Shown here one piece after another: positions 10,254 through 18,018 of a DNA stretch of 64,000 bases. The notes under the pieces were generated by a model. The model worked only from the letters and a program-made list of their open reading frames with translations, did not search any database and was not told where the DNA came from. Source of the DNA: Gordonia paraffinivorans NBRC 108238 (GTDB lineage: Bacteria; Actinomycetota; Actinomycetes; Mycobacteriales; Mycobacteriaceae); NCBI RefSeq assembly GCF_000344155.1, contig NZ_BAOQ01000009.1, positions 1 through 64,000 of the forward strand. The letters run 5' to 3'. Position 1 is the first letter of the stretch, and every line of letters begins with the position of its first letter. Both the position numbers and the translations under genes were made by a program.

Positions 10254-10940
10254 TCAGGCCAGGACGAACGCGAGCAGGAAGCCACCAGCCGTCGCCAGTC
10301 CGACCCACCAGCCGCCCTCGCGGTAGGCCTCCGGCATCAGGCCGTTGGCGAGCACGCCGAGCGTCGCGCCGCCGGCGAAGGCCTGGACGACGCTGGTGGC
10401 GGTCGGCGAGGTGAACCCGGAGACCGCGGACCCGCCGACGGTGACGCCGGCGAGGATCGCGGCGGTCGTCATCCAGAGGATCAGGGCCGAGCGGATCGAG
10501 GCGTCGTGCTCCCGGCGCATCAGAGACGCCCCGCTGACCGCTTCCGGGACGTTGCCGACCGCGATCGCCACCACGAGGACGATCGAACCGCCCGCGCTCA
10601 GCGACACACCGAGGGCCGTGTTCTCGGGCACGCCGTCGAGGAAGACCCCGAGCATGAGCGCCGGGCCGATCGCACTGGAGGAGAGCCGGGTCTCGACGAG
10701 ATGGTCGGCGAGCACGTAGACGGCCGTCCCGAGGAACAGCGCCGGCCCCGCGAGGCCGATCCCCGCCTGGGCGAAGGCCGGCTGGAAGAGCTCGGAGGAG
10801 ACCGCGGCGATCATGGTGCCCGCACCGAATGCCATCAGCGTCGCGAGGAGACGTGCGGGGAGGTCCCAGCGCAGCCCCACGGCGGCGCCGATCGCGATCG
10901 GCACGGCGGTCGCGAGTCCGTAGATGATGGCGGTCAGCAT
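10254..10940 (-). CDS. ZIP-family metal transporter
   Basis: The 228-residue protein has about seven to eight hydrophobic segments and the family hallmark in the middle: LGVFLDGVPENTALG on one helix and VAIAVGNVPEAVSGA on the next, with His/Asp/Glu/Asn groups that line the metal path in ZIP proteins. It probably moves Zn(II) or another divalent metal inward across the membrane. ATG 10940 gives a hydrophobic N-terminus (MLTAIIYGLATAV); the 53 extra residues of the longer frame are polar and unlikely. It is divergent from the nitrilase cluster across a 527-bp gap that contains a strong inverted repeat. Confidence 0.85.
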   Translation of the reverse strand: MLTAIIYGLATAVPIAIGAAVGLRWDLPARLLATLMAFGAGTMIAAVSSELFQPAFAQAGIGLAGPALFLGTAVYVLADHLVETRLSSSAIGPALMLGVFLDGVPENTALGVSLSAGGSIVLVVAIAVGNVPEAVSGASLMRREHDASIRSALILWMTTAAILAGVTVGGSAVSGFTSPTATSVVQAFAGGATLGVLANGLMPEAYREGGWWVGLATAGGFLLAFVLA

Positions 10941-11467
10941 GGCTGCGCTTTCGATCGTGGGTTCGGATGGGCGCGGGGAAGCAGTCGCAACGGACGCGTG
11001 AACGAGCCTGGATGGGTAAGGGCACCCGACAGCGCGCGGAACTGTCCGATTGGCGACACTCGAGCGCCGGTTCGCCGGATTCCGCACCGAACAGGTCACA
11101 AATTTGCGGATCCCGCACTCGACCTGAGGCCGGACAGAGGATATGCTGACTTATGTCCGATGGACCGGTCAGACCCCCGACCCGACCGGTTCGTCGGACA
11201 TTTATTTTGCGCGCGACCGGTCAGGTCCCTGCGCGGGCATTCCTGCTGGTGTGCCCGACGGCCATGTTTCGCGGATCCCGTGTCGATTTAGTCCGGCGGT
11301 AACCACCCGGTAATCGACAAGCGGTGAACTGGTCCCTGTAGCGCAGACAGCTACTCATCGAGATCGACGTTACGATCCACCTTCTCTCCCGGGCAGCGCC
11401 GCCCGATCGGCCTTTCTCCCTCACGCCGCCCACGTGTTGCGGCGTCGTCATGTCTTCAGGAGTTCCC
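10941..11467. promoter_or_regulatory. divergent intergenic region between the ZIP gene and the nitrilase cluster
   Basis: These 527 bp hold no credible gene. Visible elements are the 17-bp inverted repeat at 11154-11200 and a GTAAC-N6-GTAAT pair at 11299-11314, which is one base short of a GlnR half-site pair (consensus roughly GTnAC-N6-GnAAC). The nitrilase genes of this type are named for nitrogen starvation, so a GlnR-type operator would fit, but the match is weak. A TACGAT at about 11371 could be a -10 element for the cluster. Confidence 0.35.
11154..11200. repeat. 17-bp imperfect inverted repeat upstream of the nitrilase cluster
   Basis: The left arm 11154-11170 (TGTCCGATGGACCGGTC) and right arm 11184-11200 pair at 15 of 17 positions around a 13-base spacer. 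It is followed on the plus strand by TTTATTTT, so it could be a plus-strand terminator-like element; as a symmetric site it could also be an operator serving the divergent genes. A partial copy of its core (GACCGGTCAGGTCC) recurs at 11215-11228. Confidence 0.6.
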
Positions 11468-11992
11468 GTGCCCTCTTTCGACGAAACCATCACCGCGAAC
11501 ATCGAGGCCTCGCTGGCGGAGATCCCGCACCCTTCGCTGCCGAAGGGCTCGAACATCTACGGCGGCACCAAGATCTTCCCCGACTACCAGGCCGAGAACG
11601 GCGAGAGCTACTTCACGCTGGTGCACGGCATCGCGCACGAGTCGTCGGTGTCGTTCGTGGCGGTCCTGCAGGCCACCCGCGCACTGCGCAAGGGCTTCGA
11701 GTCGGCCATGTACTTCTACGGTCCCGGCGCGATCAATTGCCTTGCCACACGCGGATTTCCGACGACCGGCGACTCCGGCTTCCCCGGTGAGCAGAACATC
11801 AACAACGCGCTCGAGACCTTCATCGCCGAGGGCGGCACGGTGTTCTGCTGCCGCTTCGGCCTGGCCCTGCACGGCGGTCGCGAGGAGGACCTGATCGAGG
11901 GCGTCATCCCCGCGCACCCGCTCGACGTGCAGGACGCGATCATCCATTACGCCCGCAAGGGAGCGATCATCAACTCGACGTACATGGTCTGA
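11468..11992 (+). CDS. MSMEG_0572/Sll0783 family nitrogen-starvation protein
   Basis: This 174-residue protein is the first gene of the Nit1-type cluster and matches the MSMEG_0572 family in length and position. It shows PSLPKGSNIYGG near the N-terminus, then ALRKGFESAMYFYGPGAINC and CCRFGLALHGGREEDL. Its biochemical role is unknown; the fold may be DsrE-like, which I infer from the GFESAMYFYGPGA stretch. GTG 11468 is taken as the start because AGGAG lies 5 bases upstream; the ATG at 11450 lacks such a site. The nitrilase follows after 45 bp. Expression probably responds to nitrogen supply through the upstream region. Confidence 0.85.
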   Translation: MPSFDETITANIEASLAEIPHPSLPKGSNIYGGTKIFPDYQAENGESYFTLVHGIAHESSVSFVAVLQATRALRKGFESAMYFYGPGAINCLATRGFPTTGDSGFPGEQNINNALETFIAEGGTVFCCRFGLALHGGREEDLIEGVIPAHPLDVQDAIIHYARKGAIINSTYMV

Positions 11993-12037
11993 GCGACACC
12001 ACGATTCGACAATGATCACCGACCCTGGGGAACGCCC

Positions 12038-12934
12038 ATGACCATCATCGGATCCGTCGCGGCGAATTTCACCCGCGACCTGGAACAGAACTACGCGACG
12101 ATCGAGCAGTATGTCGCCGAGGCGCGTGCGCGCGGCGTCGACTTCCTGGTCTTCCCGGAGGCGGCGATCGGCGGCTACCTCTCGTCGCTCGGCAACCACG
12201 GCGACACCCGCAAGACCAGTGCCCGGTCGCTGCCGCCGGCCATCACCCTCGACGGACCCGAGCTCGCCCGGGTGCAGTCCATCGTCGGGGATCTGGTGGT
12301 GGCGATCGGGTTCTGCGAGCTCGGGGAGGACGGTGAGACCCGCTACAACGCGGCCGCAGTCCTCGACGGCGACCGCGTCTACGGCAGCTACCGCAAGGTG
12401 CACCAACCGCTCGGCGAGAACATGTCGTACTCGTCGGGCACCGGGTACGACGTGTTCGACACGCCGGTCGGACGCGTCGGGCTCCAGATCTGTTACGACA
12501 AGGCCTTTCCCGAGGCCGCCCGGATCATGGCGCTCGAGGGCGCGGAGATCATCGCGAGCCTCTCGGCATGGCCGGCGGCCCGCACCGCGACCGCCGAGAA
12601 CCTCCAGGAGGACCGGTGGACCTACCGGTTCAACCTCTTCGACACCGCCCGCGCCCTGGAGAACCAGGTGTTCTGGGTGGCGTCGAACCAGTCGGGGACG
12701 TTCGGCTCGCTGCGGTACGTGGGTAACGCGAAAATCGTCGACCCGGGCGGAAACATCCTCGCCACAACGCTTCTCGGCAGCGGCATGGCCGTCGCCGAGA
12801 TCGACGTCGCGTCGGCGTTCACCACGATGCGGGCCGGGATGTTCCACCTGCGGGACCGCCGGCCCGAAGTGTACGGACCGATCACCGAACCACAGGGCGC
12901 CGATGTCGCCTGGATGGAGTTGGCCCATGCCTGA
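12038..12934 (+). CDS. Nit1/Nit6803-type nitrilase (intact catalytic triad)
   Basis: The 298-residue protein is a full-length carbon-nitrogen hydrolase. The triad is complete: E41 in VFPEAAIGG, K120 in YRKVHQPLGEN and C152 in LQICYDKAFPE. Nitrilases of this branch hydrolyse nitriles to acids plus ammonia, and in pseudomonads the cluster has been linked to growth on cyanide as nitrogen source. The protein is cytosolic and probably forms spirals or oligomers, as other nitrilases do. Its last codons overlap the start of the next small gene. It is the active-looking member of two nitrilase paralogues in this cluster; compare the gene at 17104-18018, in which both E41 and C152 are replaced by Asp. 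Confidence 0.92.
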   Translation: MTIIGSVAANFTRDLEQNYATIEQYVAEARARGVDFLVFPEAAIGGYLSSLGNHGDTRKTSARSLPPAITLDGPELARVQSIVGDLVVAIGFCELGEDGETRYNAAAVLDGDRVYGSYRKVHQPLGENMSYSSGTGYDVFDTPVGRVGLQICYDKAFPEAARIMALEGAEIIASLSAWPAARTATAENLQEDRWTYRFNLFDTARALENQVFWVASNQSGTFGSLRYVGNAKIVDPGGNILATTLLGSGMAVAEIDVASAFTTMRAGMFHLRDRRPEVYGPITEPQGADVAWMELAHA

Positions 12935-13256
12935 GATGACACTGCAGGTGCGCTGGCCCGACGGGATCCTCCGCCAGTACTACTCCCCCAGCCTCGTGCT
13001 CCACGACCACCTGGCCCCGGGCACATATCGGGTCGACGATTTCACGACCCGCGCCTGTGCCGGACTCCGGGAGGCCGGCGAGCGGGTGAAGGCCACGTTC
13101 GGCTTCGCCTGCACCTCGGCGGCCGCGTCGTCCGAGGCGATCGTCAACGACTCACGACGGCATCCGGCGTCGGCGGAGGTCGTGGTGGTGACCATGTACC
13201 CGCCGCTCCCGGAACCGAGCCGCGAGACCGCGCGACAGGCACAGGAGGCGTCATGA
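12927..13256 (+). CDS. MSMEG_0570 family nitrogen-starvation protein
   Basis: The 109-residue protein begins MPEMTLQVRWPDG and contains GTYRVDDFTTRACAGLREAGERV and CTSAAASSEAI, matching the small MSMEG_0570 family found only in Nit1-type clusters. No catalytic motif is recognisable, and it may be a partner or carrier for one of the neighbouring enzymes. The ATG at 12927 lies inside the end of the nitrilase gene (8-bp overlap) and the stop overlaps the next ATG as ATGA. A longer open frame on this strand runs from 12111, but its upstream part is an Arg/Ser/Pro-rich shadow of the nitrilase gene. Confidence 0.82.
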   Translation: MPEMTLQVRWPDGILRQYYSPSLVLHDHLAPGTYRVDDFTTRACAGLREAGERVKATFGFACTSAAASSEAIVNDSRRHPASAEVVVVTMYPPLPEPSRETARQAQEAS

Positions 13257-14524
13257 GCACACATGTGCCGGTCGTCGTGATCGGCGGTGGCCAGGCCGGG
13301 CTGTCGGTGAGCTGGTACCTCGGCCGGTCCGGCATCGAGCACCTCGTCGTCGAGGCTGAGACCGCCGTCCACGCGTGGGCCGACAAGCGTTGGGACAACT
13401 TCACTCTCGTCACGCCGAACTGGCATTGCCGACTCCCCGGCTACACCTACACCGGACCGGACCCGGACGGGTTCATGACCCGCGACGAGGTCGTCGCGTG
13501 GCTCCGGGGATGGCTGGAGACCTTCGACGCGCCGCTGGTCGAGCACACGACCGTCACTCGCCTGTGCCGGATCGACGGGAACCGCTTCGAGCTGACGCTG
13601 GACGGACCCGACGGCGCCGACACCGTCACCTGCGACCAGGCGGTCATCGCGACCGGCGGGTACCCGCTGCCGGTGATCCCGCCGTTCGCGCCGGCACTCG
13701 ATCCGGGCGTCCACCAGATCCACTCCGAGCAGTACTTCAACCCGGAGCAGCTGCCCGACGGCGCGGTCTTGGTCGTCGGAACCGGCCAGTCCGGCACCCA
13801 GATCGCCGAGGACCTGCACCTCGCGGGACGACAGGTGCACCTGGCGGTCGGGAACGCCCCGCGCGTGGCCCGCACCTACCGCGGGCGCGACTGCATGACG
13901 TGGCTGGCGGACATGGGCCTCTACGACACACCGACCCAGGAGTACCCGGGCGGACGAGCCGCGCAGGAGAAGACCAACCACTACGTCACCGGGCGCGACG
14001 GCGGCCGCGACATCGACCTGCGGGCGTTCGCGCTCGACGGCATGAAGCTGTACGGGATGCTCACCGACGGCAAGGACTCCACGCTGCGGTTCGCGCCGAC
14101 GCTCACCGAATCGCTCGACAAGGCCGATGCCGTCTACAACTCGATCTGCGGCGACATCGACCGCTACATCGACGCCAGGGGCATCGACGCCCCGCCGCCG
14201 TCGCGCTACGAACCGGTGTGGACACCGCCCGAGGACCCCGCCGAGTTGGATCTCGCGGCCGCGGGGATCACGTCGATCATCTGGGCCATCGGATACCGCC
14301 CCGACTACCGGTGGATTGAGGCGAGTGCGTTCGACGGCGCCGGCCGACCCATGCAGACCCGGGGGATCACCGAGGTCCCGGGATTGAGCTTCATCGGCCT
14401 GCCGTGGATGCACACCTGGGGATCGGGGCGGTTCCTCGGCATCGACCGCGACGCGCGGTACGTGGCCGAGCACATCGTCGCCAGCCTCGGCGAGAACCGG
14501 CCGAGGCTGGCCGCCGCCCAGTAG
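13253..14524 (+). CDS. MSMEG_0569 family flavin-dependent oxidoreductase
   Basis: This 423-residue protein has an FAD Rossmann motif at the N-terminus (VIGGGQAGLSVSWYLGRSG) and a second dinucleotide motif near residue 173 (VVGTGQSGTQIAEDL), the layout of NADPH- and FAD-dependent monooxygenases of the FMO/BVMO type. The C-terminus keeps an IWAIGYRPDY segment and GLPWMHTWGSGRFLG. The protein is specific to Nit1-type clusters and its substrate is unknown; oxidation of a nitrogen compound that feeds the nitrilase is plausible. It is coupled to the gene before it by ATGA. A 42-bp gap separates it from the radical SAM gene. Confidence 0.88.
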   Translation: MSTHVPVVVIGGGQAGLSVSWYLGRSGIEHLVVEAETAVHAWADKRWDNFTLVTPNWHCRLPGYTYTGPDPDGFMTRDEVVAWLRGWLETFDAPLVEHTTVTRLCRIDGNRFELTLDGPDGADTVTCDQAVIATGGYPLPVIPPFAPALDPGVHQIHSEQYFNPEQLPDGAVLVVGTGQSGTQIAEDLHLAGRQVHLAVGNAPRVARTYRGRDCMTWLADMGLYDTPTQEYPGGRAAQEKTNHYVTGRDGGRDIDLRAFALDGMKLYGMLTDGKDSTLRFAPTLTESLDKADAVYNSICGDIDRYIDARGIDAPPPSRYEPVWTPPEDPAELDLAAAGITSIIWAIGYRPDYRWIEASAFDGAGRPMQTRGITEVPGLSFIGLPWMHTWGSGRFLGIDRDARYVAEHIVASLGENRPRLAAAQ

Positions 14525-14566
14525 CCCGGCCCAGAAGACCTGAGACCACCTCCACGAGGAGCACCC

Positions 14567-15622
14567 ATGACTGTTTCCACGAGAGTCGATCTGGCCCTGC
14601 TCGGCATCCGGGGAGAAGCGCCCGTGCAACGCACGGGCGGAGCCGGACCCAGCGACGACGGCCACCTGATGATCGATGGGCTGCACGCCGCGATCCCGCG
14701 GAACCCGCAGAGCCCCTATGTCTTCGACGGCAACCGCGTGCTCTACGACGGCGCGGACGTCGGTATCGACGTCGAGGCGATCGGCCGGCCGCGGTTCTAC
14801 GGCCTGCAGACCGCCGACGGCATCGGCTACGAGAAGATCGCCCGGCTGCACGGACGCGACGTCCTCGCGACCACCGTCGTGCAGACGTGCATCCGGTACG
14901 ACGAGTCACAGCGGTGCCGGTTCTGCTCGATCGAGGAATCGCTGAGGTCGGGCTCGACGATCGCGGTGAAGAAGCCCGACCAGCTGGCCGAGGTGGCCCG
15001 CGCCGCCGTGGACCTCGACGGCGTGACGCAGATGGTCATGACCACCGGCACCACCAACGGCCGCGACCGCGGAGCCCGCCACCTCGCGCGGTGCGTCCGC
15101 GCGGTCAAGGCGGCCGTCCCCGGCCTCCCGATCCAGGTGCAGTGCGAACCGCCCGCCGAGCACGCCGTCATCACCGAACTCCGCGACGCCGGGGCCGATG
15201 CGATCGGCATCCACGTCGAATCGCTCGACGACGACGTGCGCCGGCGATGGATGCCCGGCAAGTCGACCGTTCCGCTGTCGGAGTACCGGGCCGCGTGGGA
15301 GGAGGCGGTGCGCGTCTTCGGGCGCAACCAGGTGTCGACATACCTGCTCGTCGGTCTCGGTGAGAACCCCGACGAGCTGATCGCCGGGGCGAAGGAGCTC
15401 GCCGACATGGGCGTCTACCCGTTCGTCGTGCCGTTCCGCCCGCACGCCGGCACGCTCGCCGTCGACGTCGACAAGGCGTCGGGGCCGGACCCGGCGGTCC
15501 TCGAGAAGGTCAGCCGCGAGGTCGCGTCCTACCTGCACCTGATCGGCATGTCGGGGGCCGATCAGCGCGCCGGGTGCGCCGCCTGCGGGGCGTGCAGCAT
15601 CCTGCCGACGGTGGGTGGGTGA
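14567..15622 (+). CDS. MSMEG_0568 family radical SAM protein
   Basis: The 351-residue protein carries three cysteines (C108, C117, C120) as CX8CX2C, where most radical SAM enzymes have CX3CX2C. The adjacent VVQTCIRYDE, RCRFCSIEES and VMTTGTTNG segments suit the 4Fe-4S/SAM half-barrel, with strands such as IQVQCEPP, AIGIHVESLDD and TYLLVGLGENPDEL following. A second Cys group (C337, C340, C343) near the C-terminus may hold another cluster. It should generate a 5'-deoxyadenosyl radical, but the substrate in this pathway is not known. The stop overlaps the beginning of the GNAT-AIRS gene. Confidence 0.88.
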   Translation: MTVSTRVDLALLGIRGEAPVQRTGGAGPSDDGHLMIDGLHAAIPRNPQSPYVFDGNRVLYDGADVGIDVEAIGRPRFYGLQTADGIGYEKIARLHGRDVLATTVVQTCIRYDESQRCRFCSIEESLRSGSTIAVKKPDQLAEVARAAVDLDGVTQMVMTTGTTNGRDRGARHLARCVRAVKAAVPGLPIQVQCEPPAEHAVITELRDAGADAIGIHVESLDDDVRRRWMPGKSTVPLSEYRAAWEEAVRVFGRNQVSTYLLVGLGENPDELIAGAKELADMGVYPFVVPFRPHAGTLAVDVDKASGPDPAVLEKVSREVASYLHLIGMSGADQRAGCAACGACSILPTVGG

Positions 15623-15623
15623 G

Positions 15624-17063
15624 ATGGACAGAGCACTCGGCCTGCGCGGCGAGCTGTCGATCCTCGCGGGTCGCCGCCACGCCGACCCCCGCCCCGACTT
15701 CCTGATCACCGTCGCCGACACGCCCGCCGAACACGCGGCATACCGGCGGCTGCGGCACCTGGAGTTCGTCGAACGACAACAGCTGTTCCCTCACTCCGAC
15801 CTCGACGATACCGACCACGACCCGGCTGCCGTGGTGCTCGTCGCCACGCTGCACGACGGGACCATCGTCGGCGGGGTGCGGGTGGCGCCGGTGCGCTGGA
15901 ACTCCTCGACCGAGGACATCGGCTGGTGGTTCGGCAGCAGGCTCGTCGTCGCCGACCACCGCCACGCCGCCGGGATCGGGCCCGCGCTCGTCCGCGCCGC
16001 GTGCGCCCACGTCGAACAGCAGGGCGCGGTGCGGTTCGACGCCACGGTGCAGGATCGGTACGCGCCGATGTTCCGGCGCCTCGGTTGGGTCGACGTCGGC
16101 GCGGGCGAGGTGATCGCCGGCCGGGCGCATCGCGAGATGCGGTGGCCGATCGACCGCATCCAGCGGACCGTCGACGGCACCAAAGCGGTTCTTGCGCAAG
16201 CGCTCGCACCCTTCGCCGATCAGGACGGCGGCCTCGGCGCGTCGGGCTTCCGCGGTGACGACGGTGTGCCGCTGCCCGGAACCGACGTCATCGCCGCGTG
16301 CGACGCGATCATCCCGTCGATGATCGAACGGGATCCCGAGTGGGCCGGATGGTGTTCGGTGCTCGTCAACGTCAACGATCTCTCGGCGATGGGCGCCCGT
16401 CCGATCGGGTTGCTCGACGCGGTGGGAGCACCCACCACCTCGCACCTGACGAGGATCATCCGCGGCATCTCCGCCGCCGCGCGGGCCTGGCGCACACCGG
16501 TTCTCGGCGGGCACACGCAGGTCGGGGTGCCGTCGGCCCTGTCGGTGACCGCGCTGGGGACCACGCCTGCTCCCCTGCGCGCCGGCCGCGGCGCCGTCGG
16601 GGACACGGTCACCCTGCACGCCGACCTCGGCGGATCGTGGCGACCCGGCTACCACGACCGCCAGTGGGATTCGACGAGCTCGCGGTCGAGCGACGAATTG
16701 TGCGCCATGGCCGGTCATCTCGCACGGGTCGCGCCGGCGGCCGCGAAGGACGTCAGCATGGCCGGCATCGCCGGCACGCTCGGCATGCTCGCCGAGGCGT
16801 CGGGCACGGGCGCCGAACTCGACGTGACCGCCCTCCCCCGTCCCCGCGACGCGTCGATGGGCGCCTGGCTCACCTGCTTCCCCGGATACGCGATGCTCAG
16901 CGCCGACCGTCCCGGACGAGGCGCCGGCGTCGCGGCGCCGGAGACGCTGACGATCGCCGACTGCGGACGCCTCACCGCCGAACCGGGCGTGCGGCTGCGC
17001 TGGCCCGACGGCGAGGTGAGCGTCGCGGTGGACTCGACCGTCACCGGGCTGGGGGTCGCGTGA
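15624..17063 (+). CDS. MSMEG_0567-type fusion: GNAT N-acetyltransferase + AIR-synthase-like
   Basis: The 479-residue product joins two domains that are separate genes (Sll0786 and Sll0787 types) in cyanobacteria. Residues about 20-170 are a GNAT fold with the acetyl-CoA loop in VVADHRHAAGIGPALVRAA. Residues about 185-475 are an AIR synthase (PurM)-like ATP-binding domain, with VNVNDLSAMGARPIG, GGHTQVG and a late AGIAGTLGMLAEASG. The fusion suggests that acetylation and ATP-dependent activation act in succession on the same intermediate. ATG 15624 follows closely on the upstream stop (15620-15622); a GTG at 15615 is an alternative. Confidence 0.88.
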   Translation: MDRALGLRGELSILAGRRHADPRPDFLITVADTPAEHAAYRRLRHLEFVERQQLFPHSDLDDTDHDPAAVVLVATLHDGTIVGGVRVAPVRWNSSTEDIGWWFGSRLVVADHRHAAGIGPALVRAACAHVEQQGAVRFDATVQDRYAPMFRRLGWVDVGAGEVIAGRAHREMRWPIDRIQRTVDGTKAVLAQALAPFADQDGGLGASGFRGDDGVPLPGTDVIAACDAIIPSMIERDPEWAGWCSVLVNVNDLSAMGARPIGLLDAVGAPTTSHLTRIIRGISAAARAWRTPVLGGHTQVGVPSALSVTALGTTPAPLRAGRGAVGDTVTLHADLGGSWRPGYHDRQWDSTSSRSSDELCAMAGHLARVAPAAAKDVSMAGIAGTLGMLAEASGTGAELDVTALPRPRDASMGAWLTCFPGYAMLSADRPGRGAGVAAPETLTIADCGRLTAEPGVRLRWPDGEVSVAVDSTVTGLGVA

Positions 17064-17103
17064 CCCGCCGTTCGTGCTGCGGCGTGAGCACGTCCCGACG
17101 ATC

Positions 17104-18018
17104 ATGAGCGGCATCGTCACGCTCGGTGCGCTCGCCGGGCACTTCGGCCGCGACGTCGAACGCGGCGTCGCCAAGGCGGTCGGGATCGTCGAGGCCGCAC
17201 GCCGCGACGGCGTCGACCTGCTGGTCTTCCCGGACGCGACCATCGGCGGCTATCTCGGGGACCTGCGGTGCCCGAACCCCGCCGAGCTGCCGCCCGCGCT
17301 GAGTCCCGACGGGCCCGAGCTGGCGGCGATCATCGCCGCGGCCGGGTCGATGACCGTGTGCATCGGCTACACCGAGGCCGACGGCGACCGGCGGTACAAC
17401 ACCGCGGTGTGCGTGTCCGGCGACGGCATCCTCGGCACCCACCGCAAGGTGCATCAGCCCGCAGGTGAGTCCCTCGCGTATGCGGCGGGAGATGCGTTCG
17501 GCGCCTTCGACACCCCGGTCGGGCGGATCGGGATGCTCATCGACTACGACAAGACGTTCCCCGAGTCGGCGCGCACGCTCGCACTCGACGGTGCGCGGAT
17601 CATCGCCGCGTTGTCGGCGTGGCCGGCAAGTGTCACCGACCGGGCGGCCCGTCTGCCCGCGGACCGGCAGGCCCGGCTGTTCGACCTCTACGACTGCGCC
17701 CGGGCCGCGGAGAACCAGGTGTTCGTGGTGTCGTCGAACCAGACCGGGGTGATGGGCTCACTGCGGTTCCTCGGCCAGGCGAAGGTCGTCGGGCCCGGCG
17801 GGGACATCCTCTCCACGACCCGGTCGAAGGGCGGGCTCGCGACGGCGACCGTCGACGTCGACGGCGAGATCGCCCGCGCGCGACGCGTGCTGAACCACCT
17901 CGACGAGCTGCGGCCGGACACCTACCGCGCCCTGTGCGCGCCCACACCGGCGTCGTCTGCCTCGTCGTCTCCCGCGCTCTCACCGCAGGCGGAGTCCGGG
18001 GTGCCGGACCTATCATGA
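17104..18018 (+). CDS. second nitrilase-superfamily protein, catalytic Cys and Glu both replaced by Asp (MSMEG_0566 position)
   Basis: This 304-residue paralogue aligns end to end with the nitrilase at 12038-12934, but the catalytic Glu is D44 (VFPDATIGG) and the catalytic Cys is D147 (MLIDYDKTFPE). Only K115 (THRKVHQPAGES) of the triad remains. The codon at the Cys site is a clear GAC in an otherwise intact reading frame. Without the cysteine the thioester mechanism cannot run, so it is probably a binding, scaffold or regulatory subunit, perhaps mixed with the intact paralogue in one oligomer. The overall fold residues (SLRFLGQAKVVGPGGDIL) are kept. ATG 17104 matches the paralogue's N-terminus. 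The stop overlaps the glycosyltransferase start as ATGA. Confidence 0.85.
   Translation: MSGIVTLGALAGHFGRDVERGVAKAVGIVEAARRDGVDLLVFPDATIGGYLGDLRCPNPAELPPALSPDGPELAAIIAAAGSMTVCIGYTEADGDRRYNTAVCVSGDGILGTHRKVHQPAGESLAYAAGDAFGAFDTPVGRIGMLIDYDKTFPESARTLALDGARIIAALSAWPASVTDRAARLPADRQARLFDLYDCARAAENQVFVVSSNQTGVMGSLRFLGQAKVVGPGGDILSTTRSKGGLATATVDVDGEIARARRVLNHLDELRPDTYRALCAPTPASSASSSPALSPQAESGVPDLS

Noticed and set aside
11298..11335. A full GlnR operator upstream of the nitrilase cluster
   Set aside because: Only one half-site pair fits and its second half has T in place of the final C; the downstream half-sites do not match, so I list it only as a weak possibility.
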